Source: HKCCE3408 sp039183205
Lineage (GTDB): Bacteria; Pseudomonadota; Alphaproteobacteria; Rhodobacterales; Rhodobacteraceae
Assembly: GCA_039183205.1 (NCBI GenBank)
Contig: JBCDBR010000001.1
Location: 1-64,000, forward strand
DNA: 64,000 bases
Direction of reading: 5' to 3'
Made by a program: the position numbers and the translations under genes. Positions 25,962-34,637 of this stretch are shown here, in pieces (position 1 is the first letter of the stretch; each line of letters opens with the position of its first letter). A model generated the notes under the pieces. The model had not been told where the DNA came from. It did no database searches and was given only the letters and a program-made list of their open reading frames with translations.

Positions 25962-27299
25962 ATGAGAAAATTTGTTTTTGCCGCTATCGGCGGCACCGCT
26001 GCTGGCGTGCTCCTTACGACGCAAGTCGCCGGACCGCTGATTGCGCAAGAAAATGCCCGCAATGCATCGGTTTACGAACAACTCGATCTGTTCGGTGACG
26101 TGTTCGACCGTATCCGGGGAAATTACGTTGAAGAGGTCGACGAAGCGGACCTTATCCAAGCGGCAATCAACGGAATGCTGACGTCGCTCGACCCCCATTC
26201 GAGCTATTTGCCGCCCCGCGACTTCGATTCCATGCAAGTGCAAACGCGCGGCGAATTTGGCGGCCTGGGCATTGAGGTCACACAAGAAGAAGGGTTCGTC
26301 CGGGTCATCACACCGATGGACGGCACACCCGCAATGGAAGCAGGCGTTGAAGCGGGCGATTTCATTACCGCGGTCGATGGCGAGGCGTTGCTTGGTCTGA
26401 CGCTGGAGGAGTCGGTCGACCTTATGCGCGGCCCGATCGGTTCGGAAATCGTCATCACAGTGGTGCGTGAAGATGTTGAAGAGCCATTCGACATCACGAT
26501 CGTGCGCGACCGCATTCGTTTGACCGCAGTGAGCCACCGCCTTGAAGGCAATACAGCCATCTTGCGGGTATCCACGTTTAACGACCAAACCTATCCAAAC
26601 CTGCGCGACGGCCTCGCGGAGATGATCGAAGAGGTCGGTGGCATCGACAGCCTCGATGGCGTTGTGCTTGATCTGCGGAACAATCCGGGTGGGCTCTTGT
26701 CGGCCGCGATCCGGGTCAGTGATAGCTTTCTTGAACAGGGCGAAATCGTGTCGACCCGCGGCCGTCGTCCCGAGGATAGCGAACGTTATAATGCTACAGC
26801 CGGTGACCTGATCGAGGGCGCGCCGGTCGTGGTGCTAATCAATGGAGGTTCCGCCTCAGCATCGGAAATTGTCGCCGGCGCGCTGCAAGATCATCGCCGT
26901 GCCGTGGTTGTCGGTACAAATACGTTCGGAAAAGGGTCTGTGCAGTCGATCATGCCGGTGCAAGGCGACGCAGCGATCCGTCTGACAACCTCGCTTTACT
27001 ACACCCCATCGGGCCGTTCGATCCAAGCCTTGGGCGTGGCGCCAGACATCTTGGTCGAACAACGCGACCCGATCGAATTGGCCGAGGATGAAGACCGCCC
27101 GGCCCGGACCGAGGCCAGCTTGCGCGGCTCCATCGAAAACGCTCAACTCACGGAGGAACAGATCGAAGTCCTCGAAGAAGAACAAGCCCGCGCCGAAGCA
27201 TTGTCCGATCTGCGGAACGAAGATTACCAGCTGGCTTATGCCATTGATATCCTCACCGGCCTCAATGCCCTGACGCCGCGCGCCACTGCGGGCAATTGA
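25962..27299 (+). CDS. ctpA: Carboxy-terminal processing peptidase (S41 family)
   Basis: Periplasmic serine protease with a Ser/Lys dyad that trims peptidoglycan hydrolases and other envelope proteins. An N-terminal hydrophobic signal (FVFAAIGGTAAGVLLTTQVA) is followed by a PDZ domain around residues 95-170 (GEFGGLGIEVTQEEGFVRVI) and the S41 core: LDLRNNPGGLLSAAI, INGGSASASEIVAG with the nucleophile about Ser299, and TNTFGKGSVQ with Lys324, 25 residues later as in other CtpA proteins. Its stop overlaps the TTG start of rppH. Confidence 0.95.
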   Translation: MRKFVFAAIGGTAAGVLLTTQVAGPLIAQENARNASVYEQLDLFGDVFDRIRGNYVEEVDEADLIQAAINGMLTSLDPHSSYLPPRDFDSMQVQTRGEFGGLGIEVTQEEGFVRVITPMDGTPAMEAGVEAGDFITAVDGEALLGLTLEESVDLMRGPIGSEIVITVVREDVEEPFDITIVRDRIRLTAVSHRLEGNTAILRVSTFNDQTYPNLRDGLAEMIEEVGGIDSLDGVVLDLRNNPGGLLSAAIRVSDSFLEQGEIVSTRGRRPEDSERYNATAGDLIEGAPVVVLINGGSASASEIVAGALQDHRRAVVVGTNTFGKGSVQSIMPVQGDAAIRLTTSLYYTPSGRSIQALGVAPDILVEQRDPIELAEDEDRPARTEASLRGSIENAQLTEEQIEVLEEEQARAEALSDLRNEDYQLAYAIDILTGLNALTPRATAGN

Positions 27300-27769
27300 C
27301 CGCAACGGACGTCTCCTCGCTCCCTTACCGGCCTTGCGTCGGCGTGGTCCTGATCAAGGATCGGGACCGCATTTTCGCCGGTCAAAGGTCGGATATGAAT
27401 GCGCCCGCGTGGCAAATGCCGCAAGGCGGTATCGATAAGGATGAAAGCGTGCGCGCGGCGGCCTTGCGCGAGCTTAGCGAAGAGACCGGCATTGCGTCTG
27501 AGCATGTTACAGTGCTGGGCGAGACGGAGGACTGGCTTTTTTACGACCTACCTTCGGAGGTCCTGCCCTATCGCGGCAAATACCGTGGCCAAACCCAGAA
27601 ATGGGTTCTGATGCGGATGGAGGCCGGAGATGACGTGATCGATCTTGCCCATTACGATGTCGAATTCTCCGATTGGCGGTGGATGGCGGGCGCGGAGCTT
27701 TTGGATGTAATCGTGCCATTCAAGCGACCGATCTACGCCGCTGTGCTCGCTGAATTCGACCTGCTTTAG
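27296..27769 (+). CDS. rppH: RNA pyrophosphohydrolase RppH
   Basis: Nudix hydrolase that removes pyrophosphate from 5'-triphosphate RNA, starting 5'-dependent decay. The Nudix box is GGIDKDESVRAAALRELSEETGI; flanks PYRPCVGVVLIKDRDRIFAG, MNAPAWQMPQGG and KYRGQTQKWVLMR are RppH-specific (and of Ap4A hydrolase in alphaproteobacteria). The TTG start overlaps the ctpA stop (TTGA); no ATG or GTG lies in frame near the conserved N-terminus. It closes the gpmI-envC-ctpA unit. Confidence 0.92.
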   Translation: MTATDVSSLPYRPCVGVVLIKDRDRIFAGQRSDMNAPAWQMPQGGIDKDESVRAAALRELSEETGIASEHVTVLGETEDWLFYDLPSEVLPYRGKYRGQTQKWVLMRMEAGDDVIDLAHYDVEFSDWRWMAGAELLDVIVPFKRPIYAAVLAEFDLL

Positions 27770-28316
27770 GGGCTGGTCTAAACCCGCGTGGAACGGCGCG
27801 CGCGGTTGCGAAAAACACGCCTGCAAATGCCGCACTGGCACGCGTTAGGTTGATTGCCGCCATGCGCGCGCCGGCAAGGGCAAATCGAACCGCCACATCT
27901 TTAACCACGTATCCGCGCGATGACAGAAGAGCGGCGAGACGCCGTGCTGAATGTCCGCCCCGCAGGACGATGCAGGGATTTGCGCCGTCGCGTTGTATGG
28001 CTGCCGTTTTCTTGGACTTCGCCGTTCAACGCCGCATCAATCGACATCGATGCCCAATCGATACGGGCATCCGCGTCTTCCAATACATCAGTTGGTGCTT
28101 TTGAAAAATTCAGCATCCGGATAAAGGCGGGACTGGCATCGCAGAGCGATCCTTAACATCTGCAAGAAAAGTGGCGGCACCTTCGGGATCTCTGGCGCTA
28201 ATCGCTTGATGCAGCAGGGTCATTGGTGGCCCCGATATGGCTTTGCGGTAGGGTTGAATGATGTTGGCCAATGTCTGCAGACGCCGCTTGACCTCTATCG
28301 ACACACGTGACTCCAA
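27770..28316 (-). pseudogene. 580-base gap with apparently decayed minus-strand coding sequence
   Basis: No intact gene fills this gap. On the minus strand, the part from 28316 down to 28110 reads RRLQTLANIIQPYRKAISGP, then LLHQAISARDPEGAATFLADV, resembling the C-terminal ligand-binding (FCD) half of a GntR-family regulator without its DNA-binding half. Further down, two overlapping frames each look partly protein-like (MLNFSKAPTDVLEDADARID; NPCIVLRGGHSARRLAALLS) and are joined only by a frameshift. Codon third positions are more AT-rich than in neighbours. Whole-gene identity cannot be settled. Confidence 0.28.
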
Positions 28317-28320
28317 ATGA

Positions 28321-28335
28321 GAACAAAAAGTGAAT
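28321..28335. promoter_or_regulatory. Degenerate LexA-like box at dnaE2
   Basis: GAAC-AAAAAGT-GAAT matches the GAAC-N7-GAAC operator except for the last base. It lies 14 bases before the dnaE2 ATG, the position expected for SOS control of this gene and equivalent to the exact box at imuB. The mismatch suggests weaker repression or a drifting site. Confidence 0.5.
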
Positions 28336-28349
28336 ATACTTGATGTCCC

Positions 28350-31262
28350 ATGGGATTCGCTGAGCTCTCCATCACGTCTAATTTCACCTTCCTGACCGGA
28401 GGCTCTCACCCGGAGGAATACGTTCGGCGGGCGGCGTTGCTGGGTCTTGATGCCATTGCCGTCGCCGACATCAACTCGGTGGCGGGCATTGTGCGGGCTT
28501 GGGCGGAAGCCAAGGAAATCGCCCGCCAGATCAAAGAACGCCAAGTGCTGCCATTGATCGGCCCGCCCAAGCCGGATCATCTACCCGACCCGCCACGCGC
28601 GCAGATCTTTCATACGCCAAAGGTGTTGCCAGCCGCCTGCCTGCAATTGGCCGAGGGGCTTACGCTGACCGCATTGCCGAGGAACCGCCAAGGTTGGGGC
28701 AATTTATGCCGTATGCTGTCTGCCGGTCGGCTTCGGGCTGAGAAAGGTCAATGCGATCTCCACCTCGCCGATCTTCTGGACTTTGGCGACCACATCGAAC
28801 TTCTGCTGCATGGGCCCAACCAGGCCGAAACCTCTCTGCGCGGCGCGGGCGGATGGGGGCAACACGTCAAACGGATCACGCGCCGCTTCCCCTGCCATTT
28901 AATGTTGTGCCCACATTATGACGGTCAAGACCAACCACGCTTTGCCCGGTTGGCGCGTTTGGCCGATGCGTTGGATGTGCCCATCATCGCCTCGGCACGG
29001 CCCCTGATGCACCATGGCGGGCGGCGTCGGCTCACCGATGTGTTGACCTGTATTCGCGAAGGTTGCCGCGTAGAAGATCTGGGAATTCAAGCGCAGGCCA
29101 ATGCCGAACAACGGCTTCGATCAGAGGCGGAAATGGCGCGGATTTTCGCAGATTATCCTGATGCCATTACGGCAACAATAAAGGTAGCCAATCGGCTTTG
29201 TTTCGAAATTGACAGTCTGCGCTACGAATATCCCTCCGAAATCGCCGATGGCGAAACCGCCGCCAATCGGCTCGCTCGGCTGGCGCAAACCGGGCTAGGC
29301 CGCCGCTACCCTCAGGGCATACCCGAACGCGCGCAAAAGATGCTCGATCATGAGCTGACATTGATAAATAAGCTGGGCTATGAGCCGTATTTTTTAACCG
29401 TTCACGACGTTGTCGCCTTTGCCAAGTCGCGCAATATCCTATGCCAAGGTCGCGGCTCGGCGGCCAATTCCATCACCTGCTATGCGCTTGGCGTCACCTC
29501 GGTCAGCCCCGAGATCGGCACGATGGTTTTTGAACGCTTTGTGTCAGAGGCTCGCAATGAACCGCCCGATATCGATGTCGATTTCGAACATGAGCGGCGC
29601 GAAGAAGTAATCCAGCACATCTATGAACGCTATGGTCGCCATCGGGCGGGCATTTGCGCCACCGTAATTCATTACCGCGGCAAACGCGCTGTGCGCGAAG
29701 TTGGCCGTGCGATGGGATTGTCAGAGGATGTGCTGTCGGCGCTGAGTTCTCAGATCTGGGGCTCCTGGTCGAAAACCGGCCCCGAAATTGATCGCTTCCA
29801 CGAAATCGGCCTTGATCCAACTTCACCGCGCCTGCGCCAGACCATGCAGCTTATCGAAGAGATCATCGGCTTTCCTCGCCACCTTTCCCAGCATGTCGGC
29901 GGTTTTGTGATGACCGAAGGTCGGTTGGATGAATTGGTACCTATCGAAAACGCCACGATGGAAGACCGCACCGTCATCTGCTGGGATAAGGACGATATCG
30001 ACGCGCTTGGTATTTTGAAGGTCGATGTCCTGGCACTCGGCATGCTGACCTGCATCCGCAAGGCGTTTGATCTTCTGCAAACCCATCACCAGATCGACTA
30101 CACGCTGGCAACCCTCCCGCATGAGGACCCGGCAGTTTACGATATGCTTTGCAAAGCCGACAGCCTCGGTGTCTTCCAGGTCGAAAGCCGAGCGCAAATG
30201 AATTTCCTGCCCCGCATGCGGCCGCGCTGTTTCTATGACCTGGTGATCCAGGTCGCCATCATCCGCCCCGGTCCCATCCAGGGCGATATGGTCCACCCCT
30301 TCATCCGCCGACGCAATGGCGAAGAAGAGATCAGCTTTCCCTCCGATGATTTGGGCCGCGTGCTGGGCAAAACCCTCGGCGTGCCTTTGTTCCAAGAACA
30401 GGCCATGCAAATCGCGATTGTGGGTGCCAATTTCACGCCCAATGAGGCCGACCGGCTGCGCCGTAGCCTTGCCACCTTTAAAAAGCACGGCAATGTCTCG
30501 GAATTCCGCACACGGTTCCTGCATGGGATGCGTGCAAACGGCTATGACGAAGACTTTGCCGAACGCTGTTTCAGCCAGATCGAAGGCTTTGGCAGCTATG
30601 GCTTTCCGGAAAGCCATGCAGCGAGCTTTGCGCTGCTTGTCTATGCCTCAAGCTGGCTGAAATGCCACCACCCGGGCATCTTTGCCTGTGCGCTCCTAAA
30701 TGCCCAACCGATGGGGTTTTACGCGCCAGCGCAGATTGTCCGGGATGCGCGCGAACATGGGGTAGAAGTGCGCCCAGTTTGTATCAACCGTTCGGTTTGG
30801 GACAACACGATGGAACGGACCGAAACGGGTCAGTTCGCGTTGCGATTGGGGTTTCGCCAAATCAAATCCATGCGCGAAGAAGATGCGGGCTGGATCGTGG
30901 CAGCGCGCGGGAATGGTTACCGCGCGGTCGAAGACGTCTGGCGCCGCGCAGGCGTTGGGGCATCGACCTTAACCACTTTAGCCGAAGCTGATGCGTTTGC
31001 GGTTTTGGACCTATCTCGCCGCGATGCGCTTTGGGCGGCGCGGGCCGTGGTGCCTGGCGATCCGCTGCCGCTATTTTCGGGCGATATCGATGGTGAGGCC
31101 ATCGCCGAACCTACGGTCGTGTTGCCGGAGATGACCGAAGGCGAAGAAATTGTCGAAGACTATGTTGCGATGCGCCTCACGCTTCGGCGTCATCCCGTGG
31201 CGCTCATCCGTCACAAGCTGACACCAGGATTTACGCAAAGCCCAGACCCCCGGCGCGCCTAA
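28350..31262 (+). CDS. dnaE2: Error-prone DNA polymerase DnaE2, C-terminally shortened
   Basis: Alpha-subunit-like C-family polymerase of SOS mutagenesis. The 970 residues begin MGFAELSITSNFTFLTGGSH (PHP domain), contain the palm motif PPDIDVDFEHERREEV with aspartates near 407-411, RGSAANSITCYALGVTSVSP, and FPESHAASFALLVYASSWLK. The protein stops shortly after VAMRLTLRRHPVALIRHKLT. Family members of roughly 1080 residues continue with an OB-fold of about 110 residues, which is missing here. The stop codon overlaps that of the convergent pip gene, so a deletion or early stop with 3' loss is likely. Polymerase residues look intact. Confidence 0.9.
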   Translation: MGFAELSITSNFTFLTGGSHPEEYVRRAALLGLDAIAVADINSVAGIVRAWAEAKEIARQIKERQVLPLIGPPKPDHLPDPPRAQIFHTPKVLPAACLQLAEGLTLTALPRNRQGWGNLCRMLSAGRLRAEKGQCDLHLADLLDFGDHIELLLHGPNQAETSLRGAGGWGQHVKRITRRFPCHLMLCPHYDGQDQPRFARLARLADALDVPIIASARPLMHHGGRRRLTDVLTCIREGCRVEDLGIQAQANAEQRLRSEAEMARIFADYPDAITATIKVANRLCFEIDSLRYEYPSEIADGETAANRLARLAQTGLGRRYPQGIPERAQKMLDHELTLINKLGYEPYFLTVHDVVAFAKSRNILCQGRGSAANSITCYALGVTSVSPEIGTMVFERFVSEARNEPPDIDVDFEHERREEVIQHIYERYGRHRAGICATVIHYRGKRAVREVGRAMGLSEDVLSALSSQIWGSWSKTGPEIDRFHEIGLDPTSPRLRQTMQLIEEIIGFPRHLSQHVGGFVMTEGRLDELVPIENATMEDRTVICWDKDDIDALGILKVDVLALGMLTCIRKAFDLLQTHHQIDYTLATLPHEDPAVYDMLCKADSLGVFQVESRAQMNFLPRMRPRCFYDLVIQVAIIRPGPIQGDMVHPFIRRRNGEEEISFPSDDLGRVLGKTLGVPLFQEQAMQIAIVGANFTPNEADRLRRSLATFKKHGNVSEFRTRFLHGMRANGYDEDFAERCFSQIEGFGSYGFPESHAASFALLVYASSWLKCHHPGIFACALLNAQPMGFYAPAQIVRDAREHGVEVRPVCINRSVWDNTMERTETGQFALRLGFRQIKSMREEDAGWIVAARGNGYRAVEDVWRRAGVGASTLTTLAEADAFAVLDLSRRDALWAARAVVPGDPLPLFSGDIDGEAIAEPTVVLPEMTEGEEIVEDYVAMRLTLRRHPVALIRHKLTPGFTQSPDPRRA

Positions 31263-32248
31263 AACCGCAATCTCCGGCGATTCTGCACCACGGTCTTCAT
31301 AACGCGCACCAATTCTCGGCTAATGCCAGGCTCGCTGAGCGCATGGCCTGCCGCCTTGACCATTTGCAGCCGCGCCGCGGGCCATGCCTCAGACAGACGA
31401 TAGGCCGATACCGGCGGGCAAATCATATCGTACCGGCCTTGAACGATCGTCGCCGGGACATCCGCAATCCGCCCAATCTCCTGCAAGATCTGACCGTCGG
31501 CGTCCAAAAACGCTTTGTTGGAAAAATAGTGGTTTTCCAACCGGGCAAAGGCACGCGCATAATCCGGCGGGCTGTCCCCTGACACGCCGTCACTGTCAAC
31601 CGACGCCAAGGCGTTTTCCCACGCTACCCAGGCGCGCGCGAACCGTGTTTGTTCGGCGACGTCATCCGAAAACAAGCGCTGGTGATAGGCCGCAATCAAA
31701 TCGTCGCGCTCATCCGACGGCACAAGCGCGACAAAGCGCGACCATTGCTCCGGCCAGAACTGTCCAGCCCCGCCGCCATAGAACCAATCAAGTTCCCGCT
31801 GCTCGGCCAGGAAAACGCCGCGCAGTGCAAGATAGGCCACCCGATCACCATGCGCCTGCGCATAGATCAGCGACAAGGTCGCACCCCAAGACCCGCCAAA
31901 CACGGCCCATCGATCAATGTCGAGCGTCTCTCGAATGCGTTCGATATCGGCCACCAGATGCCATGTTGTGTTCGCCGCAACCTCAGCATGCGGCCGCGAC
32001 CGCCCACAGCCACGCTGATCAAACAGCACAATCCGCCACAGCGCGGGGTCGAAATAGCGCCGCATCGCCGGTGAGCACCCGCCCCCCGGACCGCCGTGCA
32101 AGACAACCACCGGCGCGCCCTCGGGATTGCCGCATTGTTCCACATAAAGCCGATGGCCATCGCCCACATCCAGCATCCGCTGATCGAACGGGTCGATCGG
32201 CGGATAAAGATGTGCAGCTGCGCGCTTTTGCGCCGGGAACTTATCCAT
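31259..32248 (-). CDS. pip: Proline iminopeptidase
   Basis: Alpha/beta-hydrolase of peptidase family S33 that removes N-terminal proline. The 329 residues start MDKFPAQKRAAAHLYPPIDP, with MLDVGDGHRLYVEQCGNPEG, the HGGPGGGCSP oxyanion block, FDQRGCGRSRPHAE, nucleophile elbow FGGSWGATLSLIYAQ, WEN in the cap, VQGRYDMICP (acid) and KAAGHALSEPG (histidine). A far longer in-frame extension upstream exists but overlaps ubiG in the opposite direction, so the ATG used here is the real start. Convergent with dnaE2, divergent from ubiG. Confidence 0.93.
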   Translation of the reverse strand: MDKFPAQKRAAAHLYPPIDPFDQRMLDVGDGHRLYVEQCGNPEGAPVVVLHGGPGGGCSPAMRRYFDPALWRIVLFDQRGCGRSRPHAEVAANTTWHLVADIERIRETLDIDRWAVFGGSWGATLSLIYAQAHGDRVAYLALRGVFLAEQRELDWFYGGGAGQFWPEQWSRFVALVPSDERDDLIAAYHQRLFSDDVAEQTRFARAWVAWENALASVDSDGVSGDSPPDYARAFARLENHYFSNKAFLDADGQILQEIGRIADVPATIVQGRYDMICPPVSAYRLSEAWPAARLQMVKAAGHALSEPGISRELVRVMKTVVQNRRRLRF

Positions 32249-32254
32249 AGACCT

Positions 32255-32264
32255 TCTATATAGA
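32255..32264. promoter_or_regulatory. Palindrome in the pip/ubiG divergent promoter region
   Basis: The perfect 10-base palindrome TCTATATAGA sits 7 bases before the pip start and 63 bases before the ubiG ATG, in an AT-rich island within a 78-base divergent gap. It may form part of a -10 region or an operator for both genes. No further support. Confidence 0.25.
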
Positions 32265-32326
32265 GTGTTGGCGCGAGGCTCCATGCCCCGAACGCCGAAC
32301 AAAGTTGGAGGCGAAAGGAATGGCCG

Positions 32327-33073
32327 ATGACAAGCGCCGTCAGCACCATCGACCCCGGAGAGATCGCAAAATTCGAGGCCATGGCCGCGCAATGGTGGGA
32401 CCCGAACGGGATATTCAAGCCACTGCATATGCTGAACCCGACCCGGCTCGACTACATCACAAGCCAAATTGCTGCGGAATTTGCCCGTGATCTGAAGCAT
32501 TCGGCACCGTTTGAGGGTTTGCGCATTCTCGATATCGGATGTGGCGGAGGCCTTTTGTGCGAACCGATGGCGCGCCTGGGCGCGACGGTGGTCGGTGCCG
32601 ATGCCGCTGCGCGCAACATCCCCGTGGCCCAAATTCATGCACAGCAATCCGGATTGACGATCGATTACCGTCACAGCACGGCCGAAGATCTTGCCGCGGC
32701 GGGCGAACAATTTGATGTGGTTCTTAACATGGAAGTTGTGGAGCATGTCGCCGATCCTCAGGCCTATCTCAGCGCCTGCGAACAATTGCTAAAGCCCGGC
32801 GGGTTGATGACGTGTTCGACCATCAACCGAAATGCCAAAAGCTATGCGATGGCCATTGTCGGGGCGGAATACGTGATGCGCTGGCTGCCAAAAGGCACGC
32901 ATGAATGGCGGAAATTCATCACACCGCCCGAGCTTTACAAAATGCTGGAAACCGCGGGGCTGAAACCGGTCGATGGAAAGGGATTTGTGTTCAATCCCAT
33001 CAGCTGGAGCTGGGGTATGTCCGCACGTGACCTCAGCGTGAACTACGTGACCACAAGCCTAAAGCCCGCCTAA
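32327..33073 (+). CDS. ubiG: Bifunctional 2-polyprenyl-6-hydroxyphenol methylase / 3-demethylubiquinol O-methyltransferase UbiG
   Basis: SAM-dependent O-methyltransferase for both O-methylations of ubiquinone synthesis. The 248 residues show FEAMAAQWWDPNGIFKPLHM at the N-terminus, SAM motif I ILDIGCGGGLLCEPMARLG, MEVVEHVADP, and the C-terminal GTHEWRKFITPPEL block characteristic of UbiG. AAAGGAA precedes the ATG. Its stop codon overlaps that of the MarR gene on the opposite strand. Confidence 0.95.
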   Translation: MTSAVSTIDPGEIAKFEAMAAQWWDPNGIFKPLHMLNPTRLDYITSQIAAEFARDLKHSAPFEGLRILDIGCGGGLLCEPMARLGATVVGADAAARNIPVAQIHAQQSGLTIDYRHSTAEDLAAAGEQFDVVLNMEVVEHVADPQAYLSACEQLLKPGGLMTCSTINRNAKSYAMAIVGAEYVMRWLPKGTHEWRKFITPPELYKMLETAGLKPVDGKGFVFNPISWSWGMSARDLSVNYVTTSLKPA

Positions 33074-33540
33074 TCGCTGCCCAATGTTCGAAACTCTGTC
33101 TCTAGGCGCTGTCGCATATCGCGCATCACTTGGACCGCACCCCGGACCCGGTCCGATCCGATCTCAGCAACGGCATCTGCGAGCACCGGGGCGACTGCGC
33201 TGATCGCAGCATCTCGCGCGGCGCGTCCGGCCGGGCTGATGGCGACAAATTTCTGCCGCGCATCGTTCCAATCGGGTCGAATATGGATGTGTCCCGCGCG
33301 CTCCAGACGCGCCAGCGTATTGGTCATCGCGCCGCGCGTGACATAGAACATGCGCGCTAACTGTGCAGGGGTCCGTTCGTCGCGCGCACGAGACAGGTGA
33401 TTGAGCACCGATAGGTGGCTCAATTCCATACCCTTTGGCAATGCTCTCGCGATCCGGCTGCGTAGCATCTGGTCTGCGGCCAGCATCTCGCTGAAAAAGG
33501 CAATCGGCAGTGGATCGTCGGGCTTGTTCATACCGGACAT
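33070..33540 (-). CDS. MarR family transcriptional regulator
   Basis: A 156-residue winged-helix regulator. It begins MSGMNKPDDPLPIAFFSEML; the DNA-binding core shows LSVLNHLSRARDERTPAQLA, RMFYVTRGAMTNTLARLERA and the wing IHIRPDWNDARQKFVAISPA. An AAGG site supports this ATG over one nine codons upstream. No divergent partner gene is directly beside it (ubiG is convergent), so its target is not evident from context. It may regulate its own promoter or the downstream region. Confidence 0.88.
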   Translation of the reverse strand: MSGMNKPDDPLPIAFFSEMLAADQMLRSRIARALPKGMELSHLSVLNHLSRARDERTPAQLARMFYVTRGAMTNTLARLERAGHIHIRPDWNDARQKFVAISPAGRAARDAAISAVAPVLADAVAEIGSDRVRGAVQVMRDMRQRLETEFRTLGSD

Positions 33541-33578
33541 TATCTGCCTTACGCCGCAGCGCGGCAAGAGCGTTTGGT

Positions 33579-33836
33579 CTAACCTGCCAAAAGCCCGTCT
33601 AGCTTGCCGTCACGGTCAAGGCTGGAAAGGTCGTCGTAGCCGCCGACATGGGTTTGGCCGACAAAGATTTGCGGCACGGTGTGGCGGCCATTGGCCCGAT
33701 CCATCATTTCTTGCCGCTTTCCAGGGCTGCTGAGCACATCATATTCGGCAAAGCTGACGCCCTTTTCATTCAAAAGGCGCTTGGCTGCATGGCAATAGCC
33801 GCAAAGTGGTGACGTATAAATTTCCACAGTTTGCAT
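33579..33836 (-). CDS. grxC: Glutaredoxin 3
   Basis: Glutathione-dependent disulfide reductase of 85 residues, the usual GrxC size. The active site is CGYC in VEIYTSPLCGYCHAAKRLLN, with TVPQIFVGQTHVGGYDDL containing the cis-proline and GSH-binding block. A slightly longer start would place the GAGGA site at zero distance; from the ATG used it is 9 bases away. It lies between the MarR gene and comF on the same strand. Confidence 0.94.
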   Translation of the reverse strand: MQTVEIYTSPLCGYCHAAKRLLNEKGVSFAEYDVLSSPGKRQEMMDRANGRHTVPQIFVGQTHVGGYDDLSSLDRDGKLDGLLAG

Positions 33837-33869
33837 CGACCGCATTCCTCGTTGGTGTCGAGGTTGAAT

Positions 33870-34595
33870 TTAGGCATCTTTTGCGACCCGCGCCAGAACG
33901 ATCACGCAGACGTGGCGGGCGCCGGCGCCCAAAGCGGCCGCAGTGGCGGCGGCAAGCGTCGCACCAGAGGTCATGACATCGTCAACAAGGAGGATGGTGC
34001 GGTCAGCGAATTCCGCACGGCGTTTCGGATTTGGCGCGATGGCACCGTCCATGAGGGCAAACCGTTCATCGCCCGATTTGCCGTCCAAGGATGGCGTTGA
34101 CCGGGTTCGGATGAGGCCATCGACCATCGGGACCGCTCCGGACGACCGGGCCAGAGCCTGCACTAAAAGCGCCGATTGGTTGTATCTTCGGCGCCAGAGC
34201 CGAAACGGGTGAAGCGGCACCGGGACAAGCGCCGTGTCCGGTTTTATCAAATCCCCAGCCGCCCGCGCCAACCAGGGACCGGCCGCGCGCGCGATATCGG
34301 CCCGGTCTCCGTGTTTGAGCCCCAACACCATCTGTCGCGCCAGGCCGCGGTATTCCCACACGGCGCGTCCATGTTTCCAAGGTCGTTCCACACGTCTGCA
34401 CTCATCGCAGATCAGGTCGTCGGATGCGTCGGCCTGTCCCGGTAGCGCCGCGCCACACAGATCGCATGCAGCGCCCAGAATGAAGGGTGTTTCGGACCAA
34501 CATGAAGGGCAAAGCGCAAATTCCTGATCGACCAGCGCGCCACATGCCAGGCATTCCGGCGGATAGATGGTGCGCAGCGCGATTTGCAATCTCAT
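33870..34595 (-). CDS. comF: ComF family protein (phosphoribosyltransferase-like)
   Basis: A 241-residue protein with an N-terminal zinc-binding region having paired cysteines (CLACGALVDQEFALCPSCW, then CDLCG and CDECRR) and a C-terminal phosphoribosyltransferase domain with the PRPP motif ILLVDDVMTSGATLAAAT. ComF/GntX proteins are linked to DNA uptake or metabolism of imported DNA. The typical middle block LVPVPLHPFRLWRRRYNQSA is present. It diverges from the methyltransferase-like gene with a 42-base gap and precedes grxC on the same strand. Confidence 0.9.
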   Translation of the reverse strand: MRLQIALRTIYPPECLACGALVDQEFALCPSCWSETPFILGAACDLCGAALPGQADASDDLICDECRRVERPWKHGRAVWEYRGLARQMVLGLKHGDRADIARAAGPWLARAAGDLIKPDTALVPVPLHPFRLWRRRYNQSALLVQALARSSGAVPMVDGLIRTRSTPSLDGKSGDERFALMDGAIAPNPKRRAEFADRTILLVDDVMTSGATLAAATAAALGAGARHVCVIVLARVAKDA

Positions 34596-34637
34596 CCCAT
34601 CCCCCTAGGTTCAGTCGCGGTTGCAGTCAGGATGCGC

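Noticed and set aside
31384..32250. 288-codon plus-strand frame opposite pip
   Set aside because: Composition is Arg/Pro/His-rich without motifs; pip has all family motifs.
34609..34623. GTTC-AGTCGCG-GTTG between comF and the methyltransferase gene, near-match to a LexA box
   Set aside because: One mismatch and no SOS-type gene on either side; expected by chance in 64 kb.
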